Positions 54,849 to 63,993 of a stretch of 64,000 bases of DNA are shown here, piece by piece. The translations under genes were made by a program, and so were the position numbers. The DNA is from Thiotrichales bacterium. Lineage in GTDB: Bacteria; Pseudomonadota; Gammaproteobacteria; HK1. The stretch is from assembly GCA_026709935.1 (NCBI GenBank), contig JAPOSC010000081.1:28174-92173 (forward strand), written 5' to 3'. How positions within the stretch are numbered: position 1 is the first letter of the stretch; each line of letters starts with the position of its first letter. Below the pieces are notes generated by a model. The model was not told the DNA's origin. It made no database searches and worked only from the letters and a program-made list of their open reading frames with translations.

Positions 54849-54946
54849 TCACAGGCCGGCACGCACCGGCACCCATCTGCGCGGCTCGTTCGGCATCAAG
54901 CGCGCTGAATGCCAACCGCGCGATGCCAACATCCAGGGAGAACGTC

Positions 54947-55546
54947 ATGTCGATTGCCGTCGCGGTGCGCAAGGACGCACGGATCGTGCTGGCCACGGAC
55001 AGCCAGACCAACCTCGGCTCCGAGCGGGTGCCGGCGGAGAACCTGTCGGGGCCGAAGTTCATGCAGATCGGAGAGGCGTACATGGCGGCCACGGGATGGA
55101 CGCTCTACTCGAACATCCTCGCGGATGTGCTCGGGCGCAGACGCGCGGCACCGCGGCTCCACGACGAGGCGAGCATCTTCAAGTTCTTCATGCGACTGTG
55201 GGGAGAGCTGCACGAGCGCTACAACTTCGTCAAGGACCAGGCCGACGACGCGGACTCGCCATTCGGGAGCCTGGACAGCACGTTCCTCGTGACGTGCGCC
55301 AGCGGGATCTTCGGCGTCGCCTCCGACCTCTCCGTGCTGCGCTACGAGCGCTACTTCGCGATTGGCTCCGGCGCGCCGATCGCGATCGGCGCGGTGCATG
55401 CGCTGTACGAATCAGAGCACGACGCCGAATCGATTGCGCGCAGCGCCGCCGGTGCCGCCATCGACCACGACGTGTACTGCGGCCATCCGATCCATCTCGC
55501 GACGGTGCGTGAGAAGACCACGCGCGCGAGGCGAAAGAGCGGCTGA
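54947..55546 (+). CDS. HslV-like Ntn hydrolase with an N-terminal serine; probable C-terminal frameshift
   Basis: 199 residues as read. The proteasome/HslV fold starts at residue 2: after Met removal Ser1 replaces the usual Thr1, Asp17 is present (ATDSQTNLG), and a Lys follows at 36 (GPKFMQIG). GWTLYSNILADVLGR and VTCASGIFGVASDLSVLRYE continue the fold. GGGAG lies before the ATG. Around 55510-55535 the frame probably slips. In the next frame the sequence continues AREAKERLSQPGRSVLVNSR, then EFGILTYRGKQWAVHSMA, to a stop at 55645-55647. The partner ATPase (HslU-like) is absent here. It is the last gene of the signalling operon. Confidence 0.75.
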   Translation: MSIAVAVRKDARIVLATDSQTNLGSERVPAENLSGPKFMQIGEAYMAATGWTLYSNILADVLGRRRAAPRLHDEASIFKFFMRLWGELHERYNFVKDQADDADSPFGSLDSTFLVTCASGIFGVASDLSVLRYERYFAIGSGAPIAIGAVHALYESEHDAESIARSAAGAAIDHDVYCGHPIHLATVREKTTRARRKSG

Positions 55547-55700
55547 GCCAGCCCGGACGATCGGTGCTGGTGAACAGCCGGAAGAACCAGGAGTTCGGCA
55601 TCCTGACCTACCGAGGGAAGCAGTGGGCCGTCCATTCCATGGCCTGACGGAACGGTTGCCCTCCGACCGGGAAGGGGATTGGAGACCATTCAGTGGAACA

Positions 55701-56771
55701 TCAGTTTCGGTCGGAGTCCTGAAGCGTTTCCACCACGATCGGCGCCCCCCGATCCATCGATTCGATGATCGCGAGCGTCGTGGCGAGCGTTCTCAGTCCG
55801 TCCTCGCCGGACACCCTGGGCGCGCGCTCTCTGCGTACTACCGCGCAGAAATGCCGAAGCTGATCCTTCAACGCCGCGCGCGGTCCCACCGCCAGAGTTC
55901 GGGCGCGAATCGTGGCGTGCCAGCTCGCTGGAACCCCGTCGTCGTGCCGCCACAGATCGAGCCGCGGCAACGCGAGCGCGCCCTCGGTACCGAGAAAGCG
56001 GTAGCAGTTGCGCCCGGTGGGGGGAATGAGCGGATTCTCGCCGGTGCCGCACTCCCAGCTCCACGGCGAAGGCGTCGCGTCGGAGGCGACGATGGTGCCG
56101 ACGGCGCCGCTTGCGAAACGCAGCGTCGCCGCTACCGTATCTTCCACCTCGTGACCGCGCAGCTCCGAGCCGCCCTCGGCGTACACACTGACAACGTCGC
56201 CGCAGAGGTAGCGCAGGAGATCGACGTCGTGGATCAGATTGATGAGCGCCGGCCCTCCGCTCGGGCGCATGCGGCGCCACTCGGCGTCGTAGTACGCATC
56301 GTGCTTGCGCAACGCCCACAGGCATTGCACCGCCGCGAGCCGACCGATGCGCCCGGCCCGGATCGCGTCTCGCGCCACGCCGATGGCCGGGTCGAAACGA
56401 CGATGGTGGCCGACCGCGAGTGGGGCGCCATGCTGCGCCGCTGCGGCCAGGAGGGCCCGAGCCGATGCGACGGTATCGGTGATCGGCTTCTCCACCAGCA
56501 CCGGCAACCCTCGCTCCACACACGCGATACCGACCTCGGCATGTGCGTCGTTCGGGGTGGCGACGATCGCGCCGTCGAGCTGCTCTCGGGCCAGCAGCTC
56601 CCGATAGTCCCGGTAGAAACGAGCCTGGTATCGACCGGTCGCCGGTGCCGCCGCGGCCAGCGGGTCCGCGACCGCGACGAGCACGCACTCGGGCTCTTCC
56701 TCGGCGAGCGCAAGATGACGCATGCCGATGCCGCCGGCGCCGAACAACGCCAGCCGGACCGGTTCGACCAT
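55701..56771 (-). CDS. Gfo/Idh/MocA family oxidoreductase
   Basis: 356 residues from MVEPVRLALFGAGGIGMRHL. The Rossmann loop is GAGGIGMRH; VEKPITDTVASARALL carries the conserved EKP. The C-terminal substrate domain shows GHHRRFDPAIGVARDAI, GGPALINLIHDVDLLRYL and GTEGALALPRLDLWRHD. It oxidises or reduces a sugar, inositol or related polyol using NAD(P); the substrate is unknown. It converges with the signalling operon and diverges from glnE, so it is its own unit. Confidence 0.87.
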   Translation of the reverse strand: MVEPVRLALFGAGGIGMRHLALAEEEPECVLVAVADPLAAAAPATGRYQARFYRDYRELLAREQLDGAIVATPNDAHAEVGIACVERGLPVLVEKPITDTVASARALLAAAAQHGAPLAVGHHRRFDPAIGVARDAIRAGRIGRLAAVQCLWALRKHDAYYDAEWRRMRPSGGPALINLIHDVDLLRYLCGDVVSVYAEGGSELRGHEVEDTVAATLRFASGAVGTIVASDATPSPWSWECGTGENPLIPPTGRNCYRFLGTEGALALPRLDLWRHDDGVPASWHATIRARTLAVGPRAALKDQLRHFCAVVRRERAPRVSGEDGLRTLATTLAIIESMDRGAPIVVETLQDSDRN

Positions 56772-57109
56772 GGATATCCTCCGCACCACGCAGCGATTCC
56801 CACCGGCGACCCGACAGGCCATCACCCGGTACGATGCCGGCGAGTTTCGGGCCTGTGGAGCGCCCCCGCGGGACGATTGCGGGAGCGCACGTTCCCACCC
56901 GTCGGGAATTGCTGCTCCGCCCGCGATGGCCGTCCCGACGACTCCGGGCCGCTGCTGGGTGCATCGAGCGTCGCCGGACGAGCCGCGCCCACTATTCGGC
57001 TTCTCCGCACCGCCTGTCAAACGCACCCGCTCCCGAAACGCATGACCGTGTATGCTGGGTTCCGGAGGAATCGGCACGGCCCAACGCCATGCCCCGGAGC
57101 GCACGGCCC
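56772..57109. other. Divergent intergenic region between the oxidoreductase gene and glnE
   Basis: About 340 bases holding the two promoters by position. GGAGG at 57062-57066 is too far from the GlnE start to serve it. No hairpin, repeat or additional gene is evident. Confidence 0.35.
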
Positions 57110-60013
57110 ATGACGCGAACCTGGCTGGAGTGGCGCGGTGACGCCCCGCTCCCCCCCACCCTCGCCGCCCTCGCCCAAGAGCGCCTCGCCGCGCTTGCGT
57201 CGGGCGAGGCAGGGGTCGGCGCCGATGCGCTCCCCGGCGATGCGGCCCGGGTGCTCGCCTGCTCGGACTTCGTCTTCTCGAGCTGCCAGCGCTATCCGGC
57301 GATGCTCACCGATCTCGTTTCGAGCAAGGACCTCGAAGCGCCCTACCCAGCGACACTGACCGGCGCCGCCGACCGCGCGTCGTTGCACGAGCGGGCCGAC
57401 GCGGCGGTGCAGGCCGCCGAATCCATCGAAGCCCTCATGGCAAACCTGCGACGCCTGCGGCGCCGGGAGATGGTGCGGATCGCATGGCGCGACATCGGCG
57501 GCCTCGCGGACTTCGAAGAAACCGTGCGCGACACCTCCGACCTCGCCGACGCGATCATCGGCGCGAGCGTCGGCCGGCTCCACGCCTGGCAGTGCGCCGA
57601 CCTCGGGGTCCCGACGGGACCCTCCGGCGAGCCCCAGGAACTCATCGTCCTGGCGCTCGGCAAGCTCGGCGCGAGCGAGCTGAACTTCTCCTCCGACATC
57701 GACCTCATCCTCACCTTCCCCGAGAACGGACAGACCGAGGGAGGCAGGCGCAGCGTCGACAACGACCGCTTCTTCCTCCAACTCGCGCGCAAGCTGCTGC
57801 GGGTACTCGGCGAACCGACCGCGGACAGCTTCGTCTATCGCGTCGACATGCGGCTGCGTCCTTTCGGCACGCAGGGGCCGCTCGTGCTGAGCTTCGATGC
57901 GCTGGAGGAGTATTACCAGACCCACGGCCGCGACTGGGAGCGCTACGCGCTCATCCGGGCCCGCGCGGTGAGCGGCGACCTGGTGCTGGCGGCGGAGCTG
58001 CTGGAGCGGCTGCGTCCGTTCGTGTACCGGCGCTACATCGACTTCGGGACCCTGCAGTCGCTGCGCTCGCTCAAGGCGGTGATGGAGCAGGAGGTGGCCC
58101 GCAAGGGCATGGAGCACAGCGTGAAGCACGGCCCCGGAGGGATCCGGGAGGTGGAATTTACCGCCCAGGCGTTCCAGATGGTGCGGGGGGGGCGCACGCC
58201 GGCGCTGCGCTACCGGCGCCTTCTCACGGTGCTGGAGCGCCTCGGAGAGCTCGGGCTGCTTCCGGCCCATGCGGCGGGATCGCTCGGCGCCGCATACCGG
58301 TTCCTGCGCGCGGCCGAGCATCGGTTGCAGCAGGTCGACGATCGGCAGGAGCACATGCTGCCGGTGGACGAGCCGGGGCGCACCCGCATCGCGGCGGCCA
58401 TGGGTTATGCGAGCTGGGGCGCATTCTCCGAGCGGCTCGATCGGCACCGACGCCACGTGGACGAACAGTTCGCACAGGTATTCGGCGAGGAACGCGGTGC
58501 CGACGCCGCCGGCGGGAACGATCCGCTGGGCGCCCTGCTCGCCGACTCCACCGACGAGGCGACCGGCGTGGCCCGGCTGGAGGAAGCGGGGTTCTCCGAG
58601 GCGCGCGAGGCGTGGTCGATCCTTGCGCGACACCGCGACGCCATCGGGCTCAGGATGCCCGACGCCCTCGCGCACGAACGACTGGTCCGCCTTCTGCCCG
58701 ACCTGATGCGCGCCGTCGCCACGCAGGGCGAGGCGCCGACGACCCTGGACCGGGTGATGTCGGTGGTGGAATCGGTCGCGAAACGCAGTGTCTATCTCGC
58801 GCTGCTGGCGGAGCGTCCGGTGGCGCTGTCGCAACTCGTGCAGCTTTGCGCCGCCAGTCCCTGGATCGCCCAGCTTCTCGGACGACACCCGGTGCTGTTC
58901 GACGAGCTGCTCGATCCACGCACCCTCTACGCGCCGCGCGCGCCCGACGAGCTCGACCAGGACATCGCCGCGGGCCTCGACGCTCTGGACGACCCGGACC
59001 GGGAACACGAGATGGACTGCCTGCGCCAGTCGAAACAGGCCAATGTCCTGCGGGTGGCGGCGGCAGACATCTCGCGCCGGATCCCGCTGATGGTGGTGAG
59101 CGACCATCTCACCTGGATCGCGGAGGCAATTCTGCGCGCGGCGCTTGCCATCGCATGGCGCGACATCACCGCCCGCCACGGACGACCGGAGACGATGCCC
59201 GGGGACGCGGCCTTCCCGCCCTACGCGGTCATCGCTTACGGGAAGCTCGGCGGCATCGAGCTCGGCTACGGCTCCGACCTCGATCTCGTCTTCGTGCACG
59301 ACGACGATCCACACGGGACGACCAGCGGATCGAAGCCTATCGATCTGGCCACTTTCTACGCCCGCCTCACCCAGCGCCTCATCCACACCCTGACCGCCCT
59401 GACTCCACAGGGCGCGCTCTACGAGGTGGACCCGCGGCTGCGCCCGGACGGATCGAAGGGGGTGCTCGTCAATACGCTGGACGGTCTCGGCGAATACCTG
59501 GGAGAGAAGGCGTGGACCTGGGAGCACCAGGCCCTGGTGAGGGCGCGGGCGGTGGCGGGCGACGCCGCACTGGGGCAGCGGTTTGCCAGCCTGCGTCGGG
59601 ACATCCTGCTGCGCGAGCGAGACGGAGACACGTTGCGCGACGAGGTACGGACCATGCGCGAGCGCATGCGCAGCGAGCTCGGCTCCCGCCACGCCGACCG
59701 CTTCGATCTCAAGCAGGATCCGGGCGGAATCGCCGACATCGAGTTCATGGTGCAGTACACGACGCTGCGCTGGGCCCCGAAGCTCGGCGCCCACCTCGAC
59801 TTCACCGACAACATCCGCCTGCTGGAGGGATTCGGGCTGGCCGGACTGATGCCGGAGGAGGACGTTGCCCTGCTGTGCGATGCCTATCGCGCCTTCCGGT
59901 GCCGCATCCACCAGCTCTCGCTGCAGGAATCGGAGGGAGTGGTCGGCAGCGAGGAGTTCGTCGAGTTCCGCAAAGCGGTGATCACGCTCTGGAACCGGTG
60001 GATGGTGGTGTGA
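57110..60013 (+). CDS. glnE: Glutamine synthetase adenylyltransferase/deadenylase
   Basis: 967 residues (an ATG 21 bases upstream would add seven). Two nucleotidyltransferase halves are visible. The N-terminal deadenylase has LIVLALGKLGASELNFSSDI and DLILTFPENG, with FVYRVDMRLRPFG. The C-terminal adenylylase has YAVIAYGKLGGIELGYGSDL and DLVFVHDDD, with LYEVDPRLRPDGSKG. Between and after them lie helical PII-responsive regions (HGPGGIREVEFTAQAFQMVR; QDPGGIADIEFMVQYTTLRW). It attaches and removes AMP on glutamine synthetase in response to nitrogen. The length is normal and the gene monocistronic. Confidence 0.95.
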   Translation: MTRTWLEWRGDAPLPPTLAALAQERLAALASGEAGVGADALPGDAARVLACSDFVFSSCQRYPAMLTDLVSSKDLEAPYPATLTGAADRASLHERADAAVQAAESIEALMANLRRLRRREMVRIAWRDIGGLADFEETVRDTSDLADAIIGASVGRLHAWQCADLGVPTGPSGEPQELIVLALGKLGASELNFSSDIDLILTFPENGQTEGGRRSVDNDRFFLQLARKLLRVLGEPTADSFVYRVDMRLRPFGTQGPLVLSFDALEEYYQTHGRDWERYALIRARAVSGDLVLAAELLERLRPFVYRRYIDFGTLQSLRSLKAVMEQEVARKGMEHSVKHGPGGIREVEFTAQAFQMVRGGRTPALRYRRLLTVLERLGELGLLPAHAAGSLGAAYRFLRAAEHRLQQVDDRQEHMLPVDEPGRTRIAAAMGYASWGAFSERLDRHRRHVDEQFAQVFGEERGADAAGGNDPLGALLADSTDEATGVARLEEAGFSEAREAWSILARHRDAIGLRMPDALAHERLVRLLPDLMRAVATQGEAPTTLDRVMSVVESVAKRSVYLALLAERPVALSQLVQLCAASPWIAQLLGRHPVLFDELLDPRTLYAPRAPDELDQDIAAGLDALDDPDREHEMDCLRQSKQANVLRVAAADISRRIPLMVVSDHLTWIAEAILRAALAIAWRDITARHGRPETMPGDAAFPPYAVIAYGKLGGIELGYGSDLDLVFVHDDDPHGTTSGSKPIDLATFYARLTQRLIHTLTALTPQGALYEVDPRLRPDGSKGVLVNTLDGLGEYLGEKAWTWEHQALVRARAVAGDAALGQRFASLRRDILLRERDGDTLRDEVRTMRERMRSELGSRHADRFDLKQDPGGIADIEFMVQYTTLRWAPKLGAHLDFTDNIRLLEGFGLAGLMPEEDVALLCDAYRAFRCRIHQLSLQESEGVVGSEEFVEFRKAVITLWNRWMVV

Positions 60014-60265
60014 GGACCCTGGCCGAAATTGATTTTCCACCTCATCGACTCCTGTGCCCTTCCAGACCGGAAGGGACAAGCGCGTTGAACGGGAAAATGA
60101 TTCTGGCCAGAGTCGCGGGGCCGGATCGATCGCCCGGCGCCATGCACTCTTCGACCGTCCGGGGGCCGGGGGCCGGTGAAGCATCGGCGGACGGGCGGGT
60201 CGCCGCCGCCCTATAATCACCGTCGAGCCTCAAGCAACCATCAGGCAATCGCCAGACAACCCCTC

Positions 60266-60306
60266 AGGCAACCCCGAGGCAACCCCGAGGCAACCCCGAG
60301 GCAACC
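60266..60306 (+). repeat. 11-bp tandem repeat before the zinc-finger gene
   Basis: Units of AGGCAACCCCG occur about 3.7 times, within the 315-base gap (60014-60328) after glnE. Looser CAGGCAATC and CAGACAACC variants lie just upstream. The array ends about 10 bases before the ribosome-binding site of the next gene. It could affect the leader. No other gene is seen in the gap. Confidence 0.7.
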
Positions 60307-60328
60307 GGGTCATGCGGGAGGAATCACC

Positions 60329-60538
60329 TTGAAGCTGCGCACAGCCGGAGCACGTGGCCTCATCGAGCCGAATGCGGAGAACCGGTACGTGGTCACGCGC
60401 GCCGATCTGCCGCTGAGTTGTCCGATGCCGGGCATGTCCCTGTGGAACTCGCATCCGAAGGTCTACCTGCCGATCGAGGACCGGGGCACCGTGAAGTGCC
60501 CCTACTGCGGGGCGGTCTACGTGCTCGAGGAAAAATGA
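60329..60538 (+). CDS. zf-CHCC zinc-finger protein
   Basis: 69 residues from a TTG start, fixed by GGGAGG eight bases upstream. The C-terminal half shows the C-x(n)-H-x(n)-C-x2-C pattern: SCPMPGMSLWNSHPKVYLPI and KCPYCGAVYVLEE. Small bacterial zf-CHCC proteins are related to the zinc subunit of respiratory complex I and bind one zinc ion. Their role in bacteria is not settled. It lies 37 bases ahead of msbA on the same strand. Confidence 0.85.
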   Translation: MKLRTAGARGLIEPNAENRYVVTRADLPLSCPMPGMSLWNSHPKVYLPIEDRGTVKCPYCGAVYVLEEK

Positions 60539-60575
60539 TTCCGGCCAGAGCTCTCCCCGACGACGGACACGGCCC

Positions 60576-62351
60576 ATGACCACCATCTCGGCCGACAGCA
60601 AGGCGATCTACCTGCGGCTGCTGCGCCACGTGGCGCCGTACTGGCGGGTGTTCGCGCTGGGAACGGCGATGATGATCGTGCTCGGCCTCACGGAGCCCGC
60701 ATTCCCGGCCATCCTCGAGATGGTCGTGAGCAGCTTCGAGGAGCAGACCGTCGGGTCCGTGCCCATGTACGCCGCGCTCTTCCTCGGCGTGTTTCTGGTG
60801 CGCGGGGTCTCGTCCTTCCTCTCCGCGTTCGCGCTGGAGTCGGTGGCGGCACGGCTCGTTCTCGATCTGCGCCGCGACATGTTCGACCGGCTGATGCGCA
60901 CCCCGGCCCCGGCTTACGACAACGTCGCCTCCGGAACCCTCATCTCCAGGGTCACCTACGACGCGCAGCAGGTCACCGATGCGGCGACGAGTGCGGTGAC
61001 GGTGCTGGTGCGCGATTCGGTCGCGGTGCTCGGCCTGCTCGGGTGGATGCTGTGGATCGACTGGAAGCTCACCCTCGTGGCCCTGGTCGCCGCCCCCGTG
61101 GTGATGGTGATCGTGGTCTACTTCAGCCGTCGGCTGCGACGCATGGCCCACGGGGTGCAGGAGACGATGGGCGACGTGACCCATGTGCTGCAGGAGAGCA
61201 TCGAAGGCCACAAGGTGGTCAAGGTCTACTCCGGGCAGGACTACGAGACGCGGAGGTTCACGGACGCCGCGAACCGGGTGCGACGCTTCCAGGTGAAGTT
61301 CGCGGCGGCGGCCGCGGCCACGGCACCGATCGCGCAGATGGTGACCGCCATCGCGCTCGCGATCATCCTGCTCCTTTGCGCCCGGCAGTTCGAGGCCGGC
61401 GCGATCACCATCAGCGACTTCGTGAGCTTCTTCACCGCGATGGCACTGCTGTTCTCCCCCATCAAGCGCCTGACCCGCGTGAACGCCCTGATCCAGAGGG
61501 GAATTGCGGCCGCCACGAGCGTCTTTGCGATGATCGACGCGGCGGTGGAAACGGACTCCGGATCGGTCCGGATCCGACGCGCTGAAGGGCGGCTCGATCT
61601 CGATGCGGTCACGTTCCGTTACCAGAACGACGCGGGCCCGGCGCTCGATGCCGTGTCCCTCACCATCGAGCCGGGGGAAACGGTGGCCCTCGTCGGGCCG
61701 TCGGGCAGCGGCAAGACCACCGTTGCCGGACTGATTCCACGGTTTCACGACCCCGATGGCGGCCACGTGCGGCTCGACGGGGTCGATCTCCGGGACATCA
61801 CGCTTGAGTCGCTGCGCGCCAACGTCGCGCTGGTGAGCCAGGACATCGTGCTGTTCGACGACACGGTGGCGGCGAACATCGCCTACGGCGCCGCCGCCGG
61901 CGCCCCGCCCGAGGCGATCGTGGAGGCGGCGCGCACCGCCCACGCGCTCGAGTTCATCGGGGCAATGCCACAGGGGATGGACACCGTCATCGGCGAGCGC
62001 GGGGTAAAGCTCTCGGGCGGCCAGCGCCAGCGGCTCGCCATCGCCCGCGCGGTGCTGAAGGATGCGCCGATCCTCATCCTGGACGAGGCGACCTCCTCCC
62101 TCGACAGTGAATCGGAGCGGCACATCCAGGAAGCGGTGGAAACGCTGCGCACCGGCCGCACCACCCTGGTGATCGCGCATCGGCTGTCGACCATCGTGAG
62201 CGCCGACCGCATCGTGGTGATGGAACGCGGCCGCGTCGTGGACATCGGCACCCACGCCGAGCTGATGGCCCGCAACGGACTCTACGCCGGACTGTACCGA
62301 TTCCAGTTCTCACGGCGCGACGGGCCGATGCAGGCTGCGAGCAATCAGTGA
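60576..62351 (+). CDS. msbA: Lipid A export ABC transporter
   Basis: 591 residues. An N-terminal membrane domain of six helices (YWRVFALGTAMMIVLGLTEP on) carries the coupling segment RLVLDLRRDMFDRLMRTPAP. The C-terminal ATPase has Walker A VGPSGSGKTTVAG, the Q loop LVSQDIVLFDDTVAANIAYG, signature LSGGQRQRLAIARA, Walker B ILILDEATSSLDSE and the switch IAHRLSTI. As a homodimer it flips lipid A-core across the inner membrane. Following genes for a glycosyltransferase and a methyltransferase fit an LPS setting. Confidence 0.93.
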   Translation: MTTISADSKAIYLRLLRHVAPYWRVFALGTAMMIVLGLTEPAFPAILEMVVSSFEEQTVGSVPMYAALFLGVFLVRGVSSFLSAFALESVAARLVLDLRRDMFDRLMRTPAPAYDNVASGTLISRVTYDAQQVTDAATSAVTVLVRDSVAVLGLLGWMLWIDWKLTLVALVAAPVVMVIVVYFSRRLRRMAHGVQETMGDVTHVLQESIEGHKVVKVYSGQDYETRRFTDAANRVRRFQVKFAAAAAATAPIAQMVTAIALAIILLLCARQFEAGAITISDFVSFFTAMALLFSPIKRLTRVNALIQRGIAAATSVFAMIDAAVETDSGSVRIRRAEGRLDLDAVTFRYQNDAGPALDAVSLTIEPGETVALVGPSGSGKTTVAGLIPRFHDPDGGHVRLDGVDLRDITLESLRANVALVSQDIVLFDDTVAANIAYGAAAGAPPEAIVEAARTAHALEFIGAMPQGMDTVIGERGVKLSGGQRQRLAIARAVLKDAPILILDEATSSLDSESERHIQEAVETLRTGRTTLVIAHRLSTIVSADRIVVMERGRVVDIGTHAELMARNGLYAGLYRFQFSRRDGPMQAASNQ

Positions 62352-62445
62352 GCGCGAGGCGCTGCGATGTCGGGTAGATATCGAGTCCGGCCAACGACCA
62401 TCGCGCTGGCTGCCAATACCGCGGCAGCGTCGCGGGAGTCGTGAC

Positions 62446-63240
62446 ATGACGATGCGGATCGTCCTCATCAATCTCGAACGCGCGACGGAGCGGCGTACGC
62501 GGATGGCCGAGGAGTTCGCCCGGGTCGGTCTCGACTACGAAATCTGGCCCGCGAAGGATGCCAGGACACTCACCGACGAGGATCGCGCGTTCGTGGATCA
62601 CGCCGCGCGGGAACGGCTCGGTCTTTACCCGATACCGGACGGCTCGCTGGCTTGCACGCTGAGCGAGCGATCCGCCATGCACGATCTCGTCAAGAACGGC
62701 CCCGAGTCGATGGCAGTTTTCGAGGACGATGCCCGGTTTGAGACTGGACTCCCCGCGGTCCTGCAGGCGCTGGAGCGACAGACGAACGAGTTCGACATCG
62801 TGAAGCTTCAGCGACGCAATCTGCGCAGACCCTTCATTCCGACGATCTCCCTGCCTACCGGTCATCGGCTGGGCAGGGTTCGCTTCTCGGATTTCGGCTC
62901 GGAAGGCTATGTCATCACCCGGGAGGCAGCGCGGCTACTGCTGGAACGCATTCCCCGCATGGTGCGCGACCTGGATCATGAACTCTCGTACTTCTGGGAG
63001 AATGGTCTCAACGTCCTCTATCTCGATCCGCCAGTCGTGCGCGAAGGCGCAGAGTACAGTTCCCAGATACACGACACACGAAGCACAGAGCGCGTAATGC
63101 ACCGGCGCGAACGACTCCGCCAGCCGACCATACTGACGCGGCGTATCAAGGCTCTTGTTTCGAATGACATACGGCGGCGTATCGCATTCCGACGCCTTTT
63201 GCGATCGGACCGGGCCGAAGCACTTGCCCGGCCCGGGTAG
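62446..63240 (+). CDS. Glycosyltransferase family 25 (LPS biosynthesis)
   Basis: 264 residues. Family pattern: IVLINLERATERRTRMAEEF near the start, CTLSERSAMHDLVKNG, the EDD metal motif in MAVFEDDARFETGL, DIVKLQRRN, and FGSEGYVITREAARLLLERI. These enzymes add galactose or related sugars to LPS core or capsule. It is in the same direction as msbA, 94 bases downstream. The acceptor is unknown. Confidence 0.87.
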   Translation: MTMRIVLINLERATERRTRMAEEFARVGLDYEIWPAKDARTLTDEDRAFVDHAARERLGLYPIPDGSLACTLSERSAMHDLVKNGPESMAVFEDDARFETGLPAVLQALERQTNEFDIVKLQRRNLRRPFIPTISLPTGHRLGRVRFSDFGSEGYVITREAARLLLERIPRMVRDLDHELSYFWENGLNVLYLDPPVVREGAEYSSQIHDTRSTERVMHRRERLRQPTILTRRIKALVSNDIRRRIAFRRLLRSDRAEALARPG

Positions 63241-63327
63241 TCACTCCTCCGGCACGTCGTATCACGTTTCAGAAAACGACTGGATAACCCTATTGGGCGA
63301 TGCAACCGGAAATCGAGTGTAAAACAG

Positions 63328-63993
63328 ATGAACAAACTCCTGAAATACAAAATACTGCGGCATCTTCCCGGAGCGATCGGACATCGCCACCAATGCAAGT
63401 ACGCGGTCAAGACAGACGGGTTCGAGCAGGCGGTGCGCCGTTGCTACGGAACAACATGCATCGATCTAGGCGCCAATCTTGGTGTGTACACCAGAATGAT
63501 GGCCTCGCACGCCAAGCGGGTAATCGCCTTCGAGCCCGATCCATGGACTTTGGTGGAACTTCGGAACAACATCACTGATCTAGACAACGTCAGAATCGAA
63601 AATGCCGCTGCCGGAACGAGTGAGGGGTCCGTCAATCTCTACCGACACCCGAGATTCGAAGAAGATCCCACCTCACGTTCGGAAGCGAGTTCCGTCATTG
63701 TCAACAAAGAGAATGTCACCGAGGAAGGTGCGATCGTGGTCCGACAAGTTGATTTCATCCGATATCTGGAAAATCTTGACGAGGATATTGGGATACTCAA
63801 GATCGATATCGAGGGAGCGGAGGTTCCTCTGCTGGAGATTCTCTTCGACCGATCAGACCTCATGGAGCGTATCAGCCATATCTTCGCGGAAACTCACGAG
63901 AGATCGATACCCGACCACAAACCGCGGGTAAAAACGCTTCGTGCAAGAGCTCGGAGACTCGCACGTCCCTACGTCAATCTCTATTGGCACTGA
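63328..63993 (+). CDS. FkbM family methyltransferase
   Basis: 221 residues. The SAM-binding core is TTCIDLGANLGVYTRMMASH, VIAFEPDPWTLVELRNNI and VRIENAAAGTSEGSVNLYRH; the DIEGAEVPLLEILFDRSDL block is the FkbM signature. GC content is lower than in the genes to the left, as often seen in O-antigen or exopolysaccharide clusters. It probably O-methylates a sugar. It ends seven bases before the window edge, and the cluster likely continues. Confidence 0.85.
   Translation: MNKLLKYKILRHLPGAIGHRHQCKYAVKTDGFEQAVRRCYGTTCIDLGANLGVYTRMMASHAKRVIAFEPDPWTLVELRNNITDLDNVRIENAAAGTSEGSVNLYRHPRFEEDPTSRSEASSVIVNKENVTEEGAIVVRQVDFIRYLENLDEDIGILKIDIEGAEVPLLEILFDRSDLMERISHIFAETHERSIPDHKPRVKTLRARARRLARPYVNLYWH

Noticed and set aside
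57017..60220. 1067-codon minus-strand frame opposite glnE
   Set aside because: It is a shadow of the intact glnE frame; no start context or domain supports it.
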